From Paramacrobiotus richtersi (taxonomy: Eukaryota; Tardigrada; Eutardigrada; Parachela; Macrobiotidae), in contig JAQGAU010001296.1 of the NCBI GenBank assembly GCA_034698045.1, forward strand, positions 1 to 20,043: a stretch of 20,043 nt of DNA, given 5' to 3'. Made by a program: the position numbers and the translations under genes. The notes beneath the pieces are model-generated. The model was not told the DNA's origin. It searched no databases and was given only the letters and a program-made list of their open reading frames with translations. How positions within the stretch are numbered: position 1 is the first letter of the stretch; each line of letters begins with the position of its first letter. Shown in pieces: positions 1-9,259 of the stretch.

Positions 1-760
1 GCTAACTGGGATCAGTTCTTTATTTGATTTGGAATTTTCCGGGCTACATTGTTTTCTGGGCTGACGCCGAATAAAATTGATTATTAGTCAGAAGCAATCT
101 CTGTTCAATGGTTGTAGCGGTGAACACTAACAATGTCCATACTTCCCTGGAATAACCACTCGCGATTAACAAACGCTCATTGATCGTGAATAGTAATTTT
201 GTACTGTAAATTGCGGAACCAACGGTGTTCATTGTTTGTCCATCAGTCTGCGGCTATGCGGACGCATTTTCTGGTTCTCTGTAGTGATGCGCTTATCTCA
301 TCCTGACAGGTGCTCGTGAGTCGTGACTGGGGAACCTCGTAAAAGCGAAGTATTGTGTAGGTGGAACAGTGGAGCTTGGCACTATGGCCAGGAGAATCGC
401 TAGTTTAGGTTAGTGCCAAGAGCATTTCTTAAAAGTTGAATGAATCTGAATTTGTTAAGTTTCAAAAATACATGCACGGCAACTTAATAAGCGATGTGCC
501 ATTGTTGCATTACTACTGCTGGTTCCTTCCCAGTGGTTGCGTGCGGTTGCATCACAATTTTAACATTAGGGAGTCCCATGGTTCAAATTAGTCACAGGTC
601 GGCTGTAGTGATCGTTGGCCGATTGTAATGATCAGATGACAGATTGAAAGAATGATCCCTGGTCATTTATAGGCAGTATGGACATTGGCTGACTTTTTTG
701 CCGCTGTACCAATTGAACAGTGATGGTCCCTCATCATTAGTGATTACTATAATGGCCCTC
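1..760. other. No gene recognised
   Basis: I see no open frame with recognisable protein character on either strand and no RNA gene. Base composition is mixed with no strong repeat structure. It may be intergenic or lie in a large intron of a gene extending past the left edge. Confidence 0.4.
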
Positions 761-893
761 GCTAATGAGTATGGACCAGCAGTTGAGGAGTGCTGACCCT
801 CAGTTGATGAGTGCTGACCACCGTTGCTGACTGCTGAGTAATGGGTGCTGACTGCTGAGTGATGAGTGCTGACCAGCAATGCTGACTGATGAG
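761..893. repeat. Degenerate minisatellite built on GAGTGCTGACC
   Basis: The phrase TGAGTGCTGACC or a close variant recurs several times, mixed with GTTGATGAGTGCTGAC and GACTGCTGAGTGATG variants. Units are about 20-30 bp and imperfect. The repeat makes short open frames on both strands (rich in His, Ser, Gln on the minus strand), which I regard as repeat artefacts rather than genes. Confidence 0.7.
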
Positions 894-1641
894 GTACATA
901 TACAGCCGCAATGGGAACCTGACCGAGATTACTTTACGTGCTCGTTCCGTTACCTTTCTGGATTCGTTGCGGATGTGACAGTAGCTCAGTGTGAATGCCC
1001 ATCTTCTACCGAGTTTTTCTTGTCTAGTTACTCGCTGTTCCAAACAGCAGTTTCTGATTCGATCTACGGAGTATGTAGTCCATATTCTACTAGTTACGGT
1101 ATTAAATTATCACACTGACCACGTGAAGTTTCATATCACCGACTTTTAAATGAATTTTGTATTTATTTCGTAACCAGACAAACCCCGTTGTGGGACATGC
1201 CAAGTCCGATTGCATACTAAAATTAATTTCCCAAGAAATTTAACACTGCAGATCTAAAAATTCCAAAACTCTGGGAAAGCGATCGCTAGACAAACTCTGG
1301 TACAGTAATCGCTATATCAGAGTTTGCCTAGCCAATGAATTTAAGATCAGAGCACAGACATTTCGCCACAACCATCAAACTCTGAATCGTCAAACAAAGG
1401 ACAATTAGTGCATATAATTTAGTCCCGATTGCTGTAGAGACAGCCAGAACATTCGTACGAAGCTGTAACGGCATACATACATCCAGGCCGGTCTTCCTGT
1501 TTCGCCTTGAGCGTTTGGTGTCTACGGGGAAAATCATGGCCTCAACATATTTTAGCTCTAAGATATGTATGTATAAAGAAAGCATTGTACTGATGTCGTT
1601 TCTGAAAACGAACGCCTGTGCACCTGCGACGATGCCACATT
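894..1641. other. No gene recognised; contains a hairpin
   Basis: Short open frames exist on both strands but none shows a recognisable domain or a supported exon structure. The only structured item I see is the inverted repeat at 1285-1332. Confidence 0.4.
1285..1332. repeat. Imperfect hairpin, 15-bp arms
   Basis: The left arm GCTAGACAAACTCTG (1285-1299) pairs with the right arm CAGAGTTTGCCTAGC (1318-1332) with one mismatch across an 18-nt loop. AAACTCTGG also occurs as a direct repeat just upstream. It could be a decayed transposon end or a chance structure; no function is assigned. Confidence 0.6.
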
Positions 1642-1712
1642 TCCTTTATACTGATGCATCAGCGCGCTGAGCGGCTGCTCACTCGACGGCGCTGACAAGA
1701 TCAAGGTAAACA
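1642..1712 (+). repeat. Dispersed repeat, copy 1 (partner at 10599-10673)
   Basis: The stretch running through GCATCAGCGC, GCGGCTGC and CGACGGCGCTGA to CAAGGTA is shared with 10599-10673 in the same orientation, with a 2-bp indel and scattered substitutions. Similarity stops shortly after the shared CAAGGTA. The indel breaks any common reading frame over the full length, although the 3' half is open in one plus frame in both copies. Confidence 0.6.
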
Positions 1713-2560
1713 CCGGTATTTTCTTCGGCTGGTCTGGTTGGACTGCGATCTGGCCGTCATCACACAGCGTCCATGCGATAACAATTACCTGCCTCGTTTC
1801 TTAATAGGTCGTCATGTAGACCGGCCGGGCCTGCGATTGAAGTATTACCGGCGCATACCCAGAACACCTTCCGTTTTGACTGTCGTGCTGCTGTTTACGT
1901 ACGGGCGACAGCGAGAACAGTACGTTCGACATACAACACCTACCGTATTACTGCCGTGCTGCTGTTCACCCGCGGGCGAGAGCTTCATATCAGTTAATGG
2001 TTACTACATGGTATCAAATGTGAATTTTGCTTCGAGCAAGTGTTTGCTGGCGCACTGTTACCGTACGTGTCTTGAAGTCTTCCAAAATATCATCATGACC
2101 AGGAGACGCTATCTGTACGTGATATGATCAGTGGAGGTGATTAGCTAATAATAATTCTGATTTTGTAACCTGCCTATGCTTGCTATACGAATCAGCCTGA
2201 TCTGGATTGCATGAAACAGACTCTGGCGCGTTGAGAATTCCCTGGATAGCGGAGGCTGTGGAATTCTCCCTCATAACGTCAGCCAAGAGATTTCTGATAT
2301 CTTTACGCATAATGGCAGGTGCACAAATTCGCCGCCAAATAACGCGCAGAGGACAGGAGTAACATGTACAGAGTGAGGATTCCGAGGACTTGAGAGCATA
2401 TACGACTGCGTCAGGAAATGGAAGAAGAAATCGGCTCAGGTATGATATCGATAGAACCCTTGTGGCATCGTATCAGGATTTCAAGTTGTTAATTTGGGGG
2501 GTTACAGATTTAAGAAGCTTCCATTTTATTTTCCGTACCATATTTGAATGTGACATCGCA
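1713..2560. other. No confident gene; holds a degenerate tandem repeat
   Basis: A 129-codon plus-strand open frame (1738-2127) overlaps the tandem repeat and resembles no family I know. A 60-codon minus-strand frame (2310-2128), starting MRKDIRNLLADVMREN, has ordinary-looking composition and could be a small first exon, with CAG|GTTACA as a possible donor. I cannot connect it to other exons, so neither is called as a gene. Confidence 0.35.
1864..1984. repeat. Degenerate two-copy tandem repeat, 72-bp period
   Basis: The segment starting ACACCTTCCGTTTTGACTGT (1864) recurs as ACACCTACCGTATTACTGCC (1936). Both copies continue through a GTGCTGCTGTT core and a CGGGCGA-GAGC-like end. The period is 72 bp, a multiple of three, but the encoded residues are not conserved in the plus frame, so this is more likely a non-coding duplication. 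Confidence 0.6.
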
Positions 2561-2568
2561 GTTACAAG

Positions 2569-2974
2569 TAGGGCTGATTTCGTATCATCAAAACTTTCCC
2601 ATTTCACATTTCAAATCACATCAAAGCGTTCCCTTCTTGCGGTGTGATTTGAAATGATTTGAAAGATTTAGAAATGTAAAACTGCTTCGAAAATGGTTTG
2701 AAACCAGGTTTTTTGCTTATGCAAACACGAATATCTTCGTTAAATATACGATTAACGTTTGGAAAACTAATCTGAATTCATTGCAAATTGATGGCGACCA
2801 TTCTAAAAATCATCACTTTGATGTATGTATTTTGTTAAAAAGTGACGTGAGCGTAAAATTAGCGCTCGTGCCAGATCATGATTTATTACTAACATTCATA
2901 ATTTTAATTCCCTGTTTTCAGTTCAAATTCAAATCACATTCAAAATCAAATCAAAACGAGCAAAATCTGCCCTA
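2569..2974. mobile_element. hAT-like MITE (406 bp, non-autonomous)
   Basis: The element starts TAGGGCTGATTT (2569) and ends AAATCTGCCCTA (2974), giving 12-bp terminal inverted repeats with one mismatch. It is flanked by GTTACAAG (2561-2568) and GTTACAGC (2975-2982), a likely decayed 8-bp target duplication whose first six bases are identical. TAGGG-type ends with 8-bp duplications are typical of hAT transposons. The interior is AT-rich, has no transposase, and carries a perfect 14-bp inverted pair (2607-2620 and 2643-2656) and repeated CAAATCA motifs. It was probably mobilised in trans by an autonomous hAT element. Confidence 0.7.
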
Positions 2975-3099
2975 GTTACAGCCTTACAGGTGACGGTATG
3001 ACAGATAACCGGGCGTTAATTTGCTTTGCTTATGCCATTATTATACCACATGCAAACTCGCGTGCACTGTATAATTCGCTTTTACATATCTGTTTACAG

Positions 3100-5279
3100 T
3101 GACATGGTGCGCATCTTCCCCAAAGGAAGCAGTCAGCGGATTGGATGATCATCCAGAAGATCGATCGAGTAAGAGGATCCTGTACGCATGTTATAATACA
3201 CAACCGCAGTGAAGAAACTGTTGTTAACTTGTCGCAGCAGCTGGAATAGAGGATTTGCAACCTGCGCAGCGGTCGCACAGTGCCGATGCTTCCGATGGCT
3301 CGCCACAGCCGGGCACCATTGCGACGCTCGCAGCAGGATATTTCGCACAACGTTCCAAATCATCACAACAGGCCGCATCTTCTCACAAGCGCATGCGTCT
3401 CTACGGTAAGTCAGTTTTTTTGGCAGTCGCCTTGTTGACACAATAAAAGCTCCAAAAAAAACAAAAAAACTTATGCCACTTAGTACGCGAAGGAACAGTA
3501 TAAAAAATCAAGCTAACATTACCGCGCATTATTTCCATACTTAAACGCTGAAATAAAAAACAAGTCGATCTGCTGTCTCAGTTTCTCGTATCTTCAAAAA
3601 CAACCGTTTACCGGTTTTCTTATACAAAACAACCACAGCTTCACACCGCACTCCAAAAGACTCGCAAGCAAGCGGAACAGAAACCCAACGATCAAACATA
3701 GTGCGCTATCGGTGTTTCTTGGTCACGCCGCCTCTTCAGCAGCTGCTCCAGCACATATAGACGTGGCGCTGATGTGAGCTAGTTACCATTAAAAGCCAGT
3801 AAACCAGATAGCAACTTTTAAAAGCCACGGAAGTTTTCCTCGTTGTCCGGCACTGGAAACAGCACGCGAAGTAGTCGGGAAAAGGACTGTTCTCTAAATA
3901 ATGAATGAGCAGGAAGTTAACAGCGACAATGCAAAAACAGTGCCGGTGGTTCACTGAAAGGCGGTTGCACCTCGCTTTATTACTGGCAGGGCTACCTTGC
4001 CGTACAAAGGACCGTAGGACCGTTCAGAAGTGTCAAAAATGATTGAGCCTGTCGGTGCTTCCGCTAACTTGCCCCTTGTTGCAGAACTTGGAACATTAGG
4101 ATCGCAAACTGCCAGCAGCGCATTTCCTGGTACTATGATCAATAGTGCTGACATTCCCGCGTCGTTTAACCGATACTGGGATCTCACCAGAGCGCGACAT
4201 TTGGCTGTACAACAGATCGCAACCGCGGTGCGTGTCGCCTATGAATTGGCGTACGGAGACCAGATTGAATTGTGGTCACGGCTGATGGTTGCCGCAGTAA
4301 AAGACGGCCTGATTCCGGTAAACAAAAGACAATTCGTGACAACTGTGCTTGGTTTAGATTCTCATGTTATGAATGTCAGACATAACCGGCAATGGGCAAA
4401 CTGCATGTCAAATAAATTGTTATTATTACTACTGGTTGGGATTATGGAAAATTGTAACGCTTGAAAAGAAGTACTGTTTTGTTGCACTGTAGCATCAGCC
4501 TCAGGCTACTCCAGCTAGAACGGTGCAGCTCATCGCTAAAACGGTGGAGGATGACGCAGCCCGGCTGCTGCGATTTGCCTCGTTGCTACCCGGATTTCTT
4601 GACCTTGCTGCATGGGACCAGAAGGTTCTCTTGTCCGTAAAGCACGTGATCAGTTCAATGGTGCGTATTTGCTTGTTGTTGGTCTTTTTCAAGCAATTTA
4701 GGTGTAGATGTATTGTCTCATTCACAGCTGCATCGTGTCAAGGTCGTCTACAGAGGAGAAATGTATACCTACCTTGTGGGCCCGGAAAGGCTTCACATGG
4801 GCGCTTACGGCATGAAGGGTGTCGAACTTGATCCGCAATGCTATCGTTTCATACTGCGGTTTGCTGAAGCGGTCAACGATGTCGGATTATCGCCGACGGA
4901 AACGTACATGTTAATGGGTGTGGCGATTTTCGGTCCAGGTAAAGGTCAATTAAAGGCGCAAATGTCGAACTTGTTAACCGGACCGGAAACGCATAAGAGT
5001 ACAGAAAGACTCCTCTGTTTAGATGACGTTAACGTTTCGGATAAAGTTACTCTTGGACACCTGCACGCCTTCTACGTGGACGCCTTGTTCTATATGCTTG
5101 GCAGTCGTCTGACTATCGCAGAACGCACGCAAGCCTATCACAAACTGGAGAAAATTATGAAGCAGTTTCCTATGATTGATAAGATCTCGCCTACTCTTTG
5201 CAGCAGTGTGGACCTGACGAAAACACACAACAGCACGAACATATATCTGGAATGTAAATTCTGTCCACACATTCCCTGA
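3100..5279 (+). CDS. Nuclear receptor, ligand-binding domain and hinge (5' end missing)
   Basis: Six exons join in phase: 3100-3168, 3238-3405, 4028-4317, 4505-4660, 4728-4938, 5005-5279 (stop TGA). Most donors are good (GTAAGA, CTACG|GTAAGT, GTAAAC, GTAAAG); the fourth, GTGCGT, is weak, and so is the acceptor at 4027. Exon 4 carries the ligand-binding-domain signature LLRFASLLPGFLDLAAWDQK, matching the helix 3-5 pattern of nuclear receptors (F-[AS]-K-like, PGF.dL...DQ..LL). Exons 5-6 supply the C-terminal helices (AIFGP..., then LHAFYVDALFYML), and IYLEC near the C-terminus fits a helix-12/AF-2 core. Exons 1-2 read as a Ser/Pro/Gln-rich hinge ending in a basic KRMRLY. No C4 zinc-finger DNA-binding domain was found, so it lies upstream of the window or is absent. 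Such receptors are usually ligand-gated nuclear transcription factors. I cannot assign a subfamily. An alternative start is the ATG at 4039. Confidence 0.8.
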
Positions 5280-6009
5280 ATTAAACTGCCGACACGACCG
5301 AATGTGGTTCCTCTGCTATCATCTTTACCTGGAAGAGAAACACGGACAAATCTGCAGTATGATAACTGTAGTGTCCAGTCTGAATTGAAATGTGATCGAA
5401 CGTCTGAAAGTGAAACGCTTGCGCTGGAAATGCATTACAGAAACCGTGTGTATCCTAACGTTTATTTAAATTTAATGTTCCACTAACAAACTCATAGTTG
5501 CGAGTTTTCACAAAATCAGGTTTTTATGGAACGTTTCGCAAACGGTAATACCCTGTACCAAGCAAGTGTTCACCTGTACAGAAGAAGCAATATTGTTGTG
5601 ATGCGGAGAAGAGGTACTTAGACTTTACTAGTCAGATTTGTAAGAGTAATAATACGACAAGTAACACTACCAGTGAGTCGATAGTAACGGCACAACTTCT
5701 GCACAATCTTAGCATCCGGCCGAACTACCACCGACGACAAAGTGGCGGATCAGATCTACCACCTCAGTTGATCTGACTGGAGTTGTTTCGGTTACAAACT
5801 TAGCCGTTCTGCTTTTCTAGCGTTACTGCAGATTGATAGAAAACGTTTTTTGCACTAGCTAGAAAACATTTTTGCACTGACCAAAACTGACGCGTTTATT
5901 TTAAAATGCATTTTAAACGTCTAAACTTTGGTACCATTTTGGCGGAGATGCGCAGGCACCTTTTTTAGTCTGAAAATGCTATCGCATACACAATTGTACT
6001 ACTCGGTCG
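5280..6009. other. Receptor 3' flank, no further gene recognised
   Basis: The frame after the receptor stop stays open to 5486 (IKLPTRPNVVPLLSSLPG...), but I see no reason to read through the TGA. The rest has no recognisable coding content. A short direct repeat, TAGAAAACGTTTTTTGCACT at 5837 and a variant at 5860, and the palindromic AAAATGCATTTT lie just before the foldback. No clear AATAAA was found close behind the stop. Confidence 0.45.
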
Positions 6010-6130
6010 CTTGAATGGGCTTTGTTTGAAAAAAAAATGTTGAACGGAGTTATTGCAAAAAAAGTTTTCAAAAAACTTTTTTTTGCCATAACTCAGTCCA
6101 AAATTTGTTTTTCAAGAAAGCCCATTTAAG
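6010..6130. repeat. Foldback element with about 55-bp arms
   Basis: The left arm begins CTTGAATGGGCTTTG and the right arm ends AAGCCCATTTAAG. The arms pair along almost their full length with few mismatches or indels, meeting at an AAAAGTTTTCAAAAAACTTT centre with almost no loop. The pairing includes GGAGTTATTGCAAAA against TTTTGCCATAACTC. This is the structure of a foldback MITE or a cruciform-forming palindrome. I see no convincing target-site duplication and no coding capacity. Confidence 0.75.
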
Positions 6131-6369
6131 GTGCCGGGTATTGATTGCAGTTGTACATGCCATACTATTTTCAGACTCAGAAATATGTTTGCACAGTTCC
6201 GCTAAGATTGTGGTTGACCTGGGAGTTTTCAGACAATAACCCAAGGACTACTACTACTTCCAACAGGAGTTCGTCAGCAGAGCAAGCCATAAATGTAAGC
6301 AGAAGCCCCTTGCCAGCTGTCAGACAGTCGTAGCGGCCTCCAGTGGGCCCAGAGCCTCTATCATCCAAT

Positions 6370-8652
6370 CTGGAGGAACCCAGTTGCCCCCGAAACCATC
6401 TGCAAACGCCTTACTCGAAGAAGTGATGCAGTGTCGTTCCCGAATACCCCTGCTTGACAACATAACCCCGTCCCGCTTGCGACGCTGTAGCACGTTCTCT
6501 TCGAAAGTGTAACCCGGAAGGATTGGCAATCATGGCAGTGTTTGTTTACTTTTACTTACAGTTGTTTGTGTCTCCCGGATCAGCAGGAAGGGTCTCGGAA
6601 GAAGTCCCTTTCACAGGCAGTCAAGGACAATCTGGCGAGGCGGGGGTCCACTTACTGGATGCGCTAGCGGATATGGCTAATCTGGCTTTTGCGGGGAAAT
6701 TCGGCCAGGCGCAGCAGCAGTTCTTGTTGGAGGCTCCTTAACAGTGCTCAACAATCTCGGTGGTGGAGGGAGGCCCATTGTAGTGCCATAAACGTTTTGT
6801 CGTCTCATTTGTAAGCTGTCTGCGGTCGTTCGTTTCCTTCTATTCCGGCACATTTGTTGCCAAATCAGGTTGGTTGTGCCATTAAGTTTGAAGCAGAGGC
6901 AGCGGTGCATGCTGCAAGGCAGTTTCTGCTGAAAAATGAAACCGAATGTGCCTTCCTGAAGTTGGATTTTGAAAATGCTTTTAACGTGGTTCGGCGAGAC
7001 GTTTTCTTTGACGCTGTTTTAGAGTGGATGCGAGAGTATTTTCGTTTTTTTATAGCGTTTATGGCAAGCCAACGTGTCTGGGTTTAGGGGAGAATGTCAT
7101 TTTATCCGAAACGGGTGTACATCAGGGAGATCCAATGGGCTTACAACTGTTTGGCCAGCCTTCACCAAAGATCCAGTCGCCCTTCAGTGTCTGGTATTTG
7201 GACGATGGTACAATGGGAGGACATCCGGGAAACGGTGTTGTCGGATCTGCAAACCATATAAGAAAGCGGCGGATCCGTAGGCCCGAAGTTGAACATTAGC
7301 AAGTATGAGCTGTTTGTGAGTGAAACGCACAGCCAGCGGGATCACTTCTCCAGTCATTCAGCGCGGCTGTCCCAGACCTGGTGATTGAGCACGAAAACGA
7401 ACCTGACTCTGCTTGGAGACCCGATTTCTGAAGAAGCTGTGGAGGCTGTTCTGGTTAAGAAAACCAACGAGCTGGAGCGAGTTATCAGTCGGCTGAAGTT
7501 TCTCTCTGCGCATCAAGCCCTGTTTTTATTAAAAAGTTGCCTTGGAACACCCAAGTTAATACATACGATTCGGACTAGCCTGTATTGGAAGAAACCGGAT
7601 ATTTTGAAAAGGTAAAACGACATGCTCAGGCAGGCCATTGGCGAAATAACTAACACGCGTTTCATAGATACTGGATGGCAGCAGGCGTCACTTCCAGTGT
7701 CAAAAGGCGGTCTCGGGATTAGGTAGCTATCGGAACTGGCACTGCCGGCTTACATTTCATCGGTGTATGCCACAGCAGAAACGGTTTGTACTATACTGCC
7801 AAATTTGGATATTGCTTCGATTGCGGACATCCCTATAAATGTATGGGTCGAGAAGGCGGAGAGAGCTGTACCAGATGGCGCAAGTTGGTGCGTTCAGAAG
7901 GCGTGGGATCTGCCGTTGGCCGAGAAGGTTTTTTCTACGTTATTGCAGTCTTCGGAAACCAAGGACGGAGTACGATTACTGGCCGTGTCGACTGGACATG
8001 CTGGAGCCTGGCTACACGCACTCCCTGTTACTCAGTTCGGAACACACTTGGAAGATGATGGACTACGGATTGCGGTTGGTTTAAGAATTAGTCTTCCGGT
8101 CTGCAGGGCGCATACTTGTAGATGCGGCAGGCATGTGGGAAGTGATGAGCATCATTGATTGAGTTGCAAGAGAAGCGCTGGCAGAATGTCGAGACATGAT
8201 CGGATAAATGACAAGATCACAAGAACTGCGACGACGGCACAATACCACGCGATAAAGGAATCACCAGGATTGATCCGTCAGAATGGAAAGCGCCCAGACG
8301 GTATGACTAGAGGTTACGGGAGGAAAGAATGCGGTTTACGACGCTACTGTGGTAGACACGGTGGCAGCAACCTACATCGCGGACACATCGGAAGAGCAGG
8401 AGCGGCGGAGGCAACGGTAGAAGCGAAAAAGCGGCGCAAGTATGCAGAATTCGAAAACCAGTACGAGTTTGTGCCATTGGCGTTCGAAACCTTTGGAACC
8501 TGGGGAATGGATGCAGTTATCTTTCTGAAAAAGACGGGACGCCGCTTGAATGACGTTTTGAAGAATCGGAGGGTCTGTTGTTTTTTCTTTCAGAATATTG
8601 CTATTTTGTTGCTGAAAGGAAATGCGCTCCGAGCGTGTTTGCGGCACTTTTA
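6370..8652 (+). pseudogene. Decayed LINE: YLDD reverse transcriptase + zinc knuckle + endonuclease
   Basis: The product is scattered over three frames with several stops. In order: a thumb-proximal GGGGRPIVVP motif near 6760; EAAVHAARQFL and LKLDFENAFN (6890-6985); GVHQGDPMG (about 7111-7140); VWYLDDG (about 7190-7210), the catalytic Asp pair; a downstream block at 7385-7615; then GAWLHALP (about 8010) and CRCGRHVGSDEHH..LSC (about 8119-8170), a C-x-C-x8-H-x4-C knuckle. It ends with GKRPDG (8285-8302), YDATVVDTVAATYIAD in another frame (about 8330), and FVPLAFETFG (about 8470). The order RT, CCHC, then KRPD..D.T resembles LINEs with a C-terminal restriction-like endonuclease, as in the R2 group, and resembles proteins I recall from cnidarian genomes. 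A functional copy would nick DNA and prime reverse transcription on the target. Start and 3' end are approximate; no poly(A) tail or target duplication was identified. Confidence 0.75.
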
Positions 8653-8689
8653 ATGATAATGACTGATTTGTTAAATGTATAGTTGTATT

Positions 8690-9045
8690 GTCGCTACTAA
8701 TTCCCTGTTATGAATATCAGAATAGCGATAAACAAGTCTTAAGTGAAAAAAAGAGGATCTTTTAAATTTGCGAATCTTTCTCCCAATAAACTGAATCAAC
8801 TCAATGAAGGCGGCGCCAAAGCTTCCAAAAGTCTCGGCGGCTGAAGGGGAAAACAAATAACCACGCTGCTCGAGGTTGGAGTCTAGCCGTCGCTTCCGGT
8901 TCTCCGCATGCAATGCGGCGTAGCCAGGCCCTCTGACGCTGTCTGCAACATGAGAAGCGGCGACCGTACACGTGCATGTAGCGTCCCCAGGCCAGCGGTT
9001 TACCGTCACGAACAGGAACCAGGATTAGTCTGACCGACTAGCATC
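8690..9045 (-). pseudogene. Second LINE fragment, endonuclease tail, same family
   Basis: Reading leftwards from about 9045: VRDGKPLAWG in one frame, then GDATCTCTVAASHVADS in another, followed by SNLEQRGYLFSPSAAETFG and AAFIELIQFIGRKIRKF. These match the endonuclease-tail motifs of the plus-strand LINE next door (YDATVVDTVAATYIAD, then FVPLAFETFG). The longest open piece is 9009-8671. It is frameshifted and has no reverse transcriptase, so it is a 5'-truncated dead copy, which is common for LINE insertions. The two tails face each other across a few tens of bases. Confidence 0.65.
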
Positions 9046-9259
9046 CCGAAAAAGCTTTCCGGGTTCGAGCTGACGAGGTTAACTTACACTTTCTGAACAG
9101 ATCTTTGACGAAGGCGCCGCCCACCGAGAGGATGTGGTCACGGTAGAACTGTTGCCTGCCGTGCATAAGCTTAAGAATACCACAGGCAACACAGTTGACG
9201 CTACCGCTCTTCATACGACTAGTCTAACGAACGAAACCAGACTCTTTTTAACCTTTCGT

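Noticed and set aside
879-1118. Open frame starting in the minisatellite
   Set aside because: It begins in repeat sequence and has no recognisable motif or splice support.
1738-2127. 129-codon plus-strand open frame
   Set aside because: It overlaps a degenerate 72-bp tandem repeat, has no domain and no codon-level conservation between the repeat copies.
5280-5486. Open frame continuing after the receptor stop, containing VPLLSSL that could mimic helix 12
   Set aside because: A TGA separates it, and IYLEC just before the stop already fits an AF-2 core. A splice at 5254 (GTAAAT) to 5357 ends at once in a stop.
9040-9080. GGGTTCGAGC resembling a tRNA T-arm
   Set aside because: No acceptor stem, D-arm or anticodon arm can be built around it.
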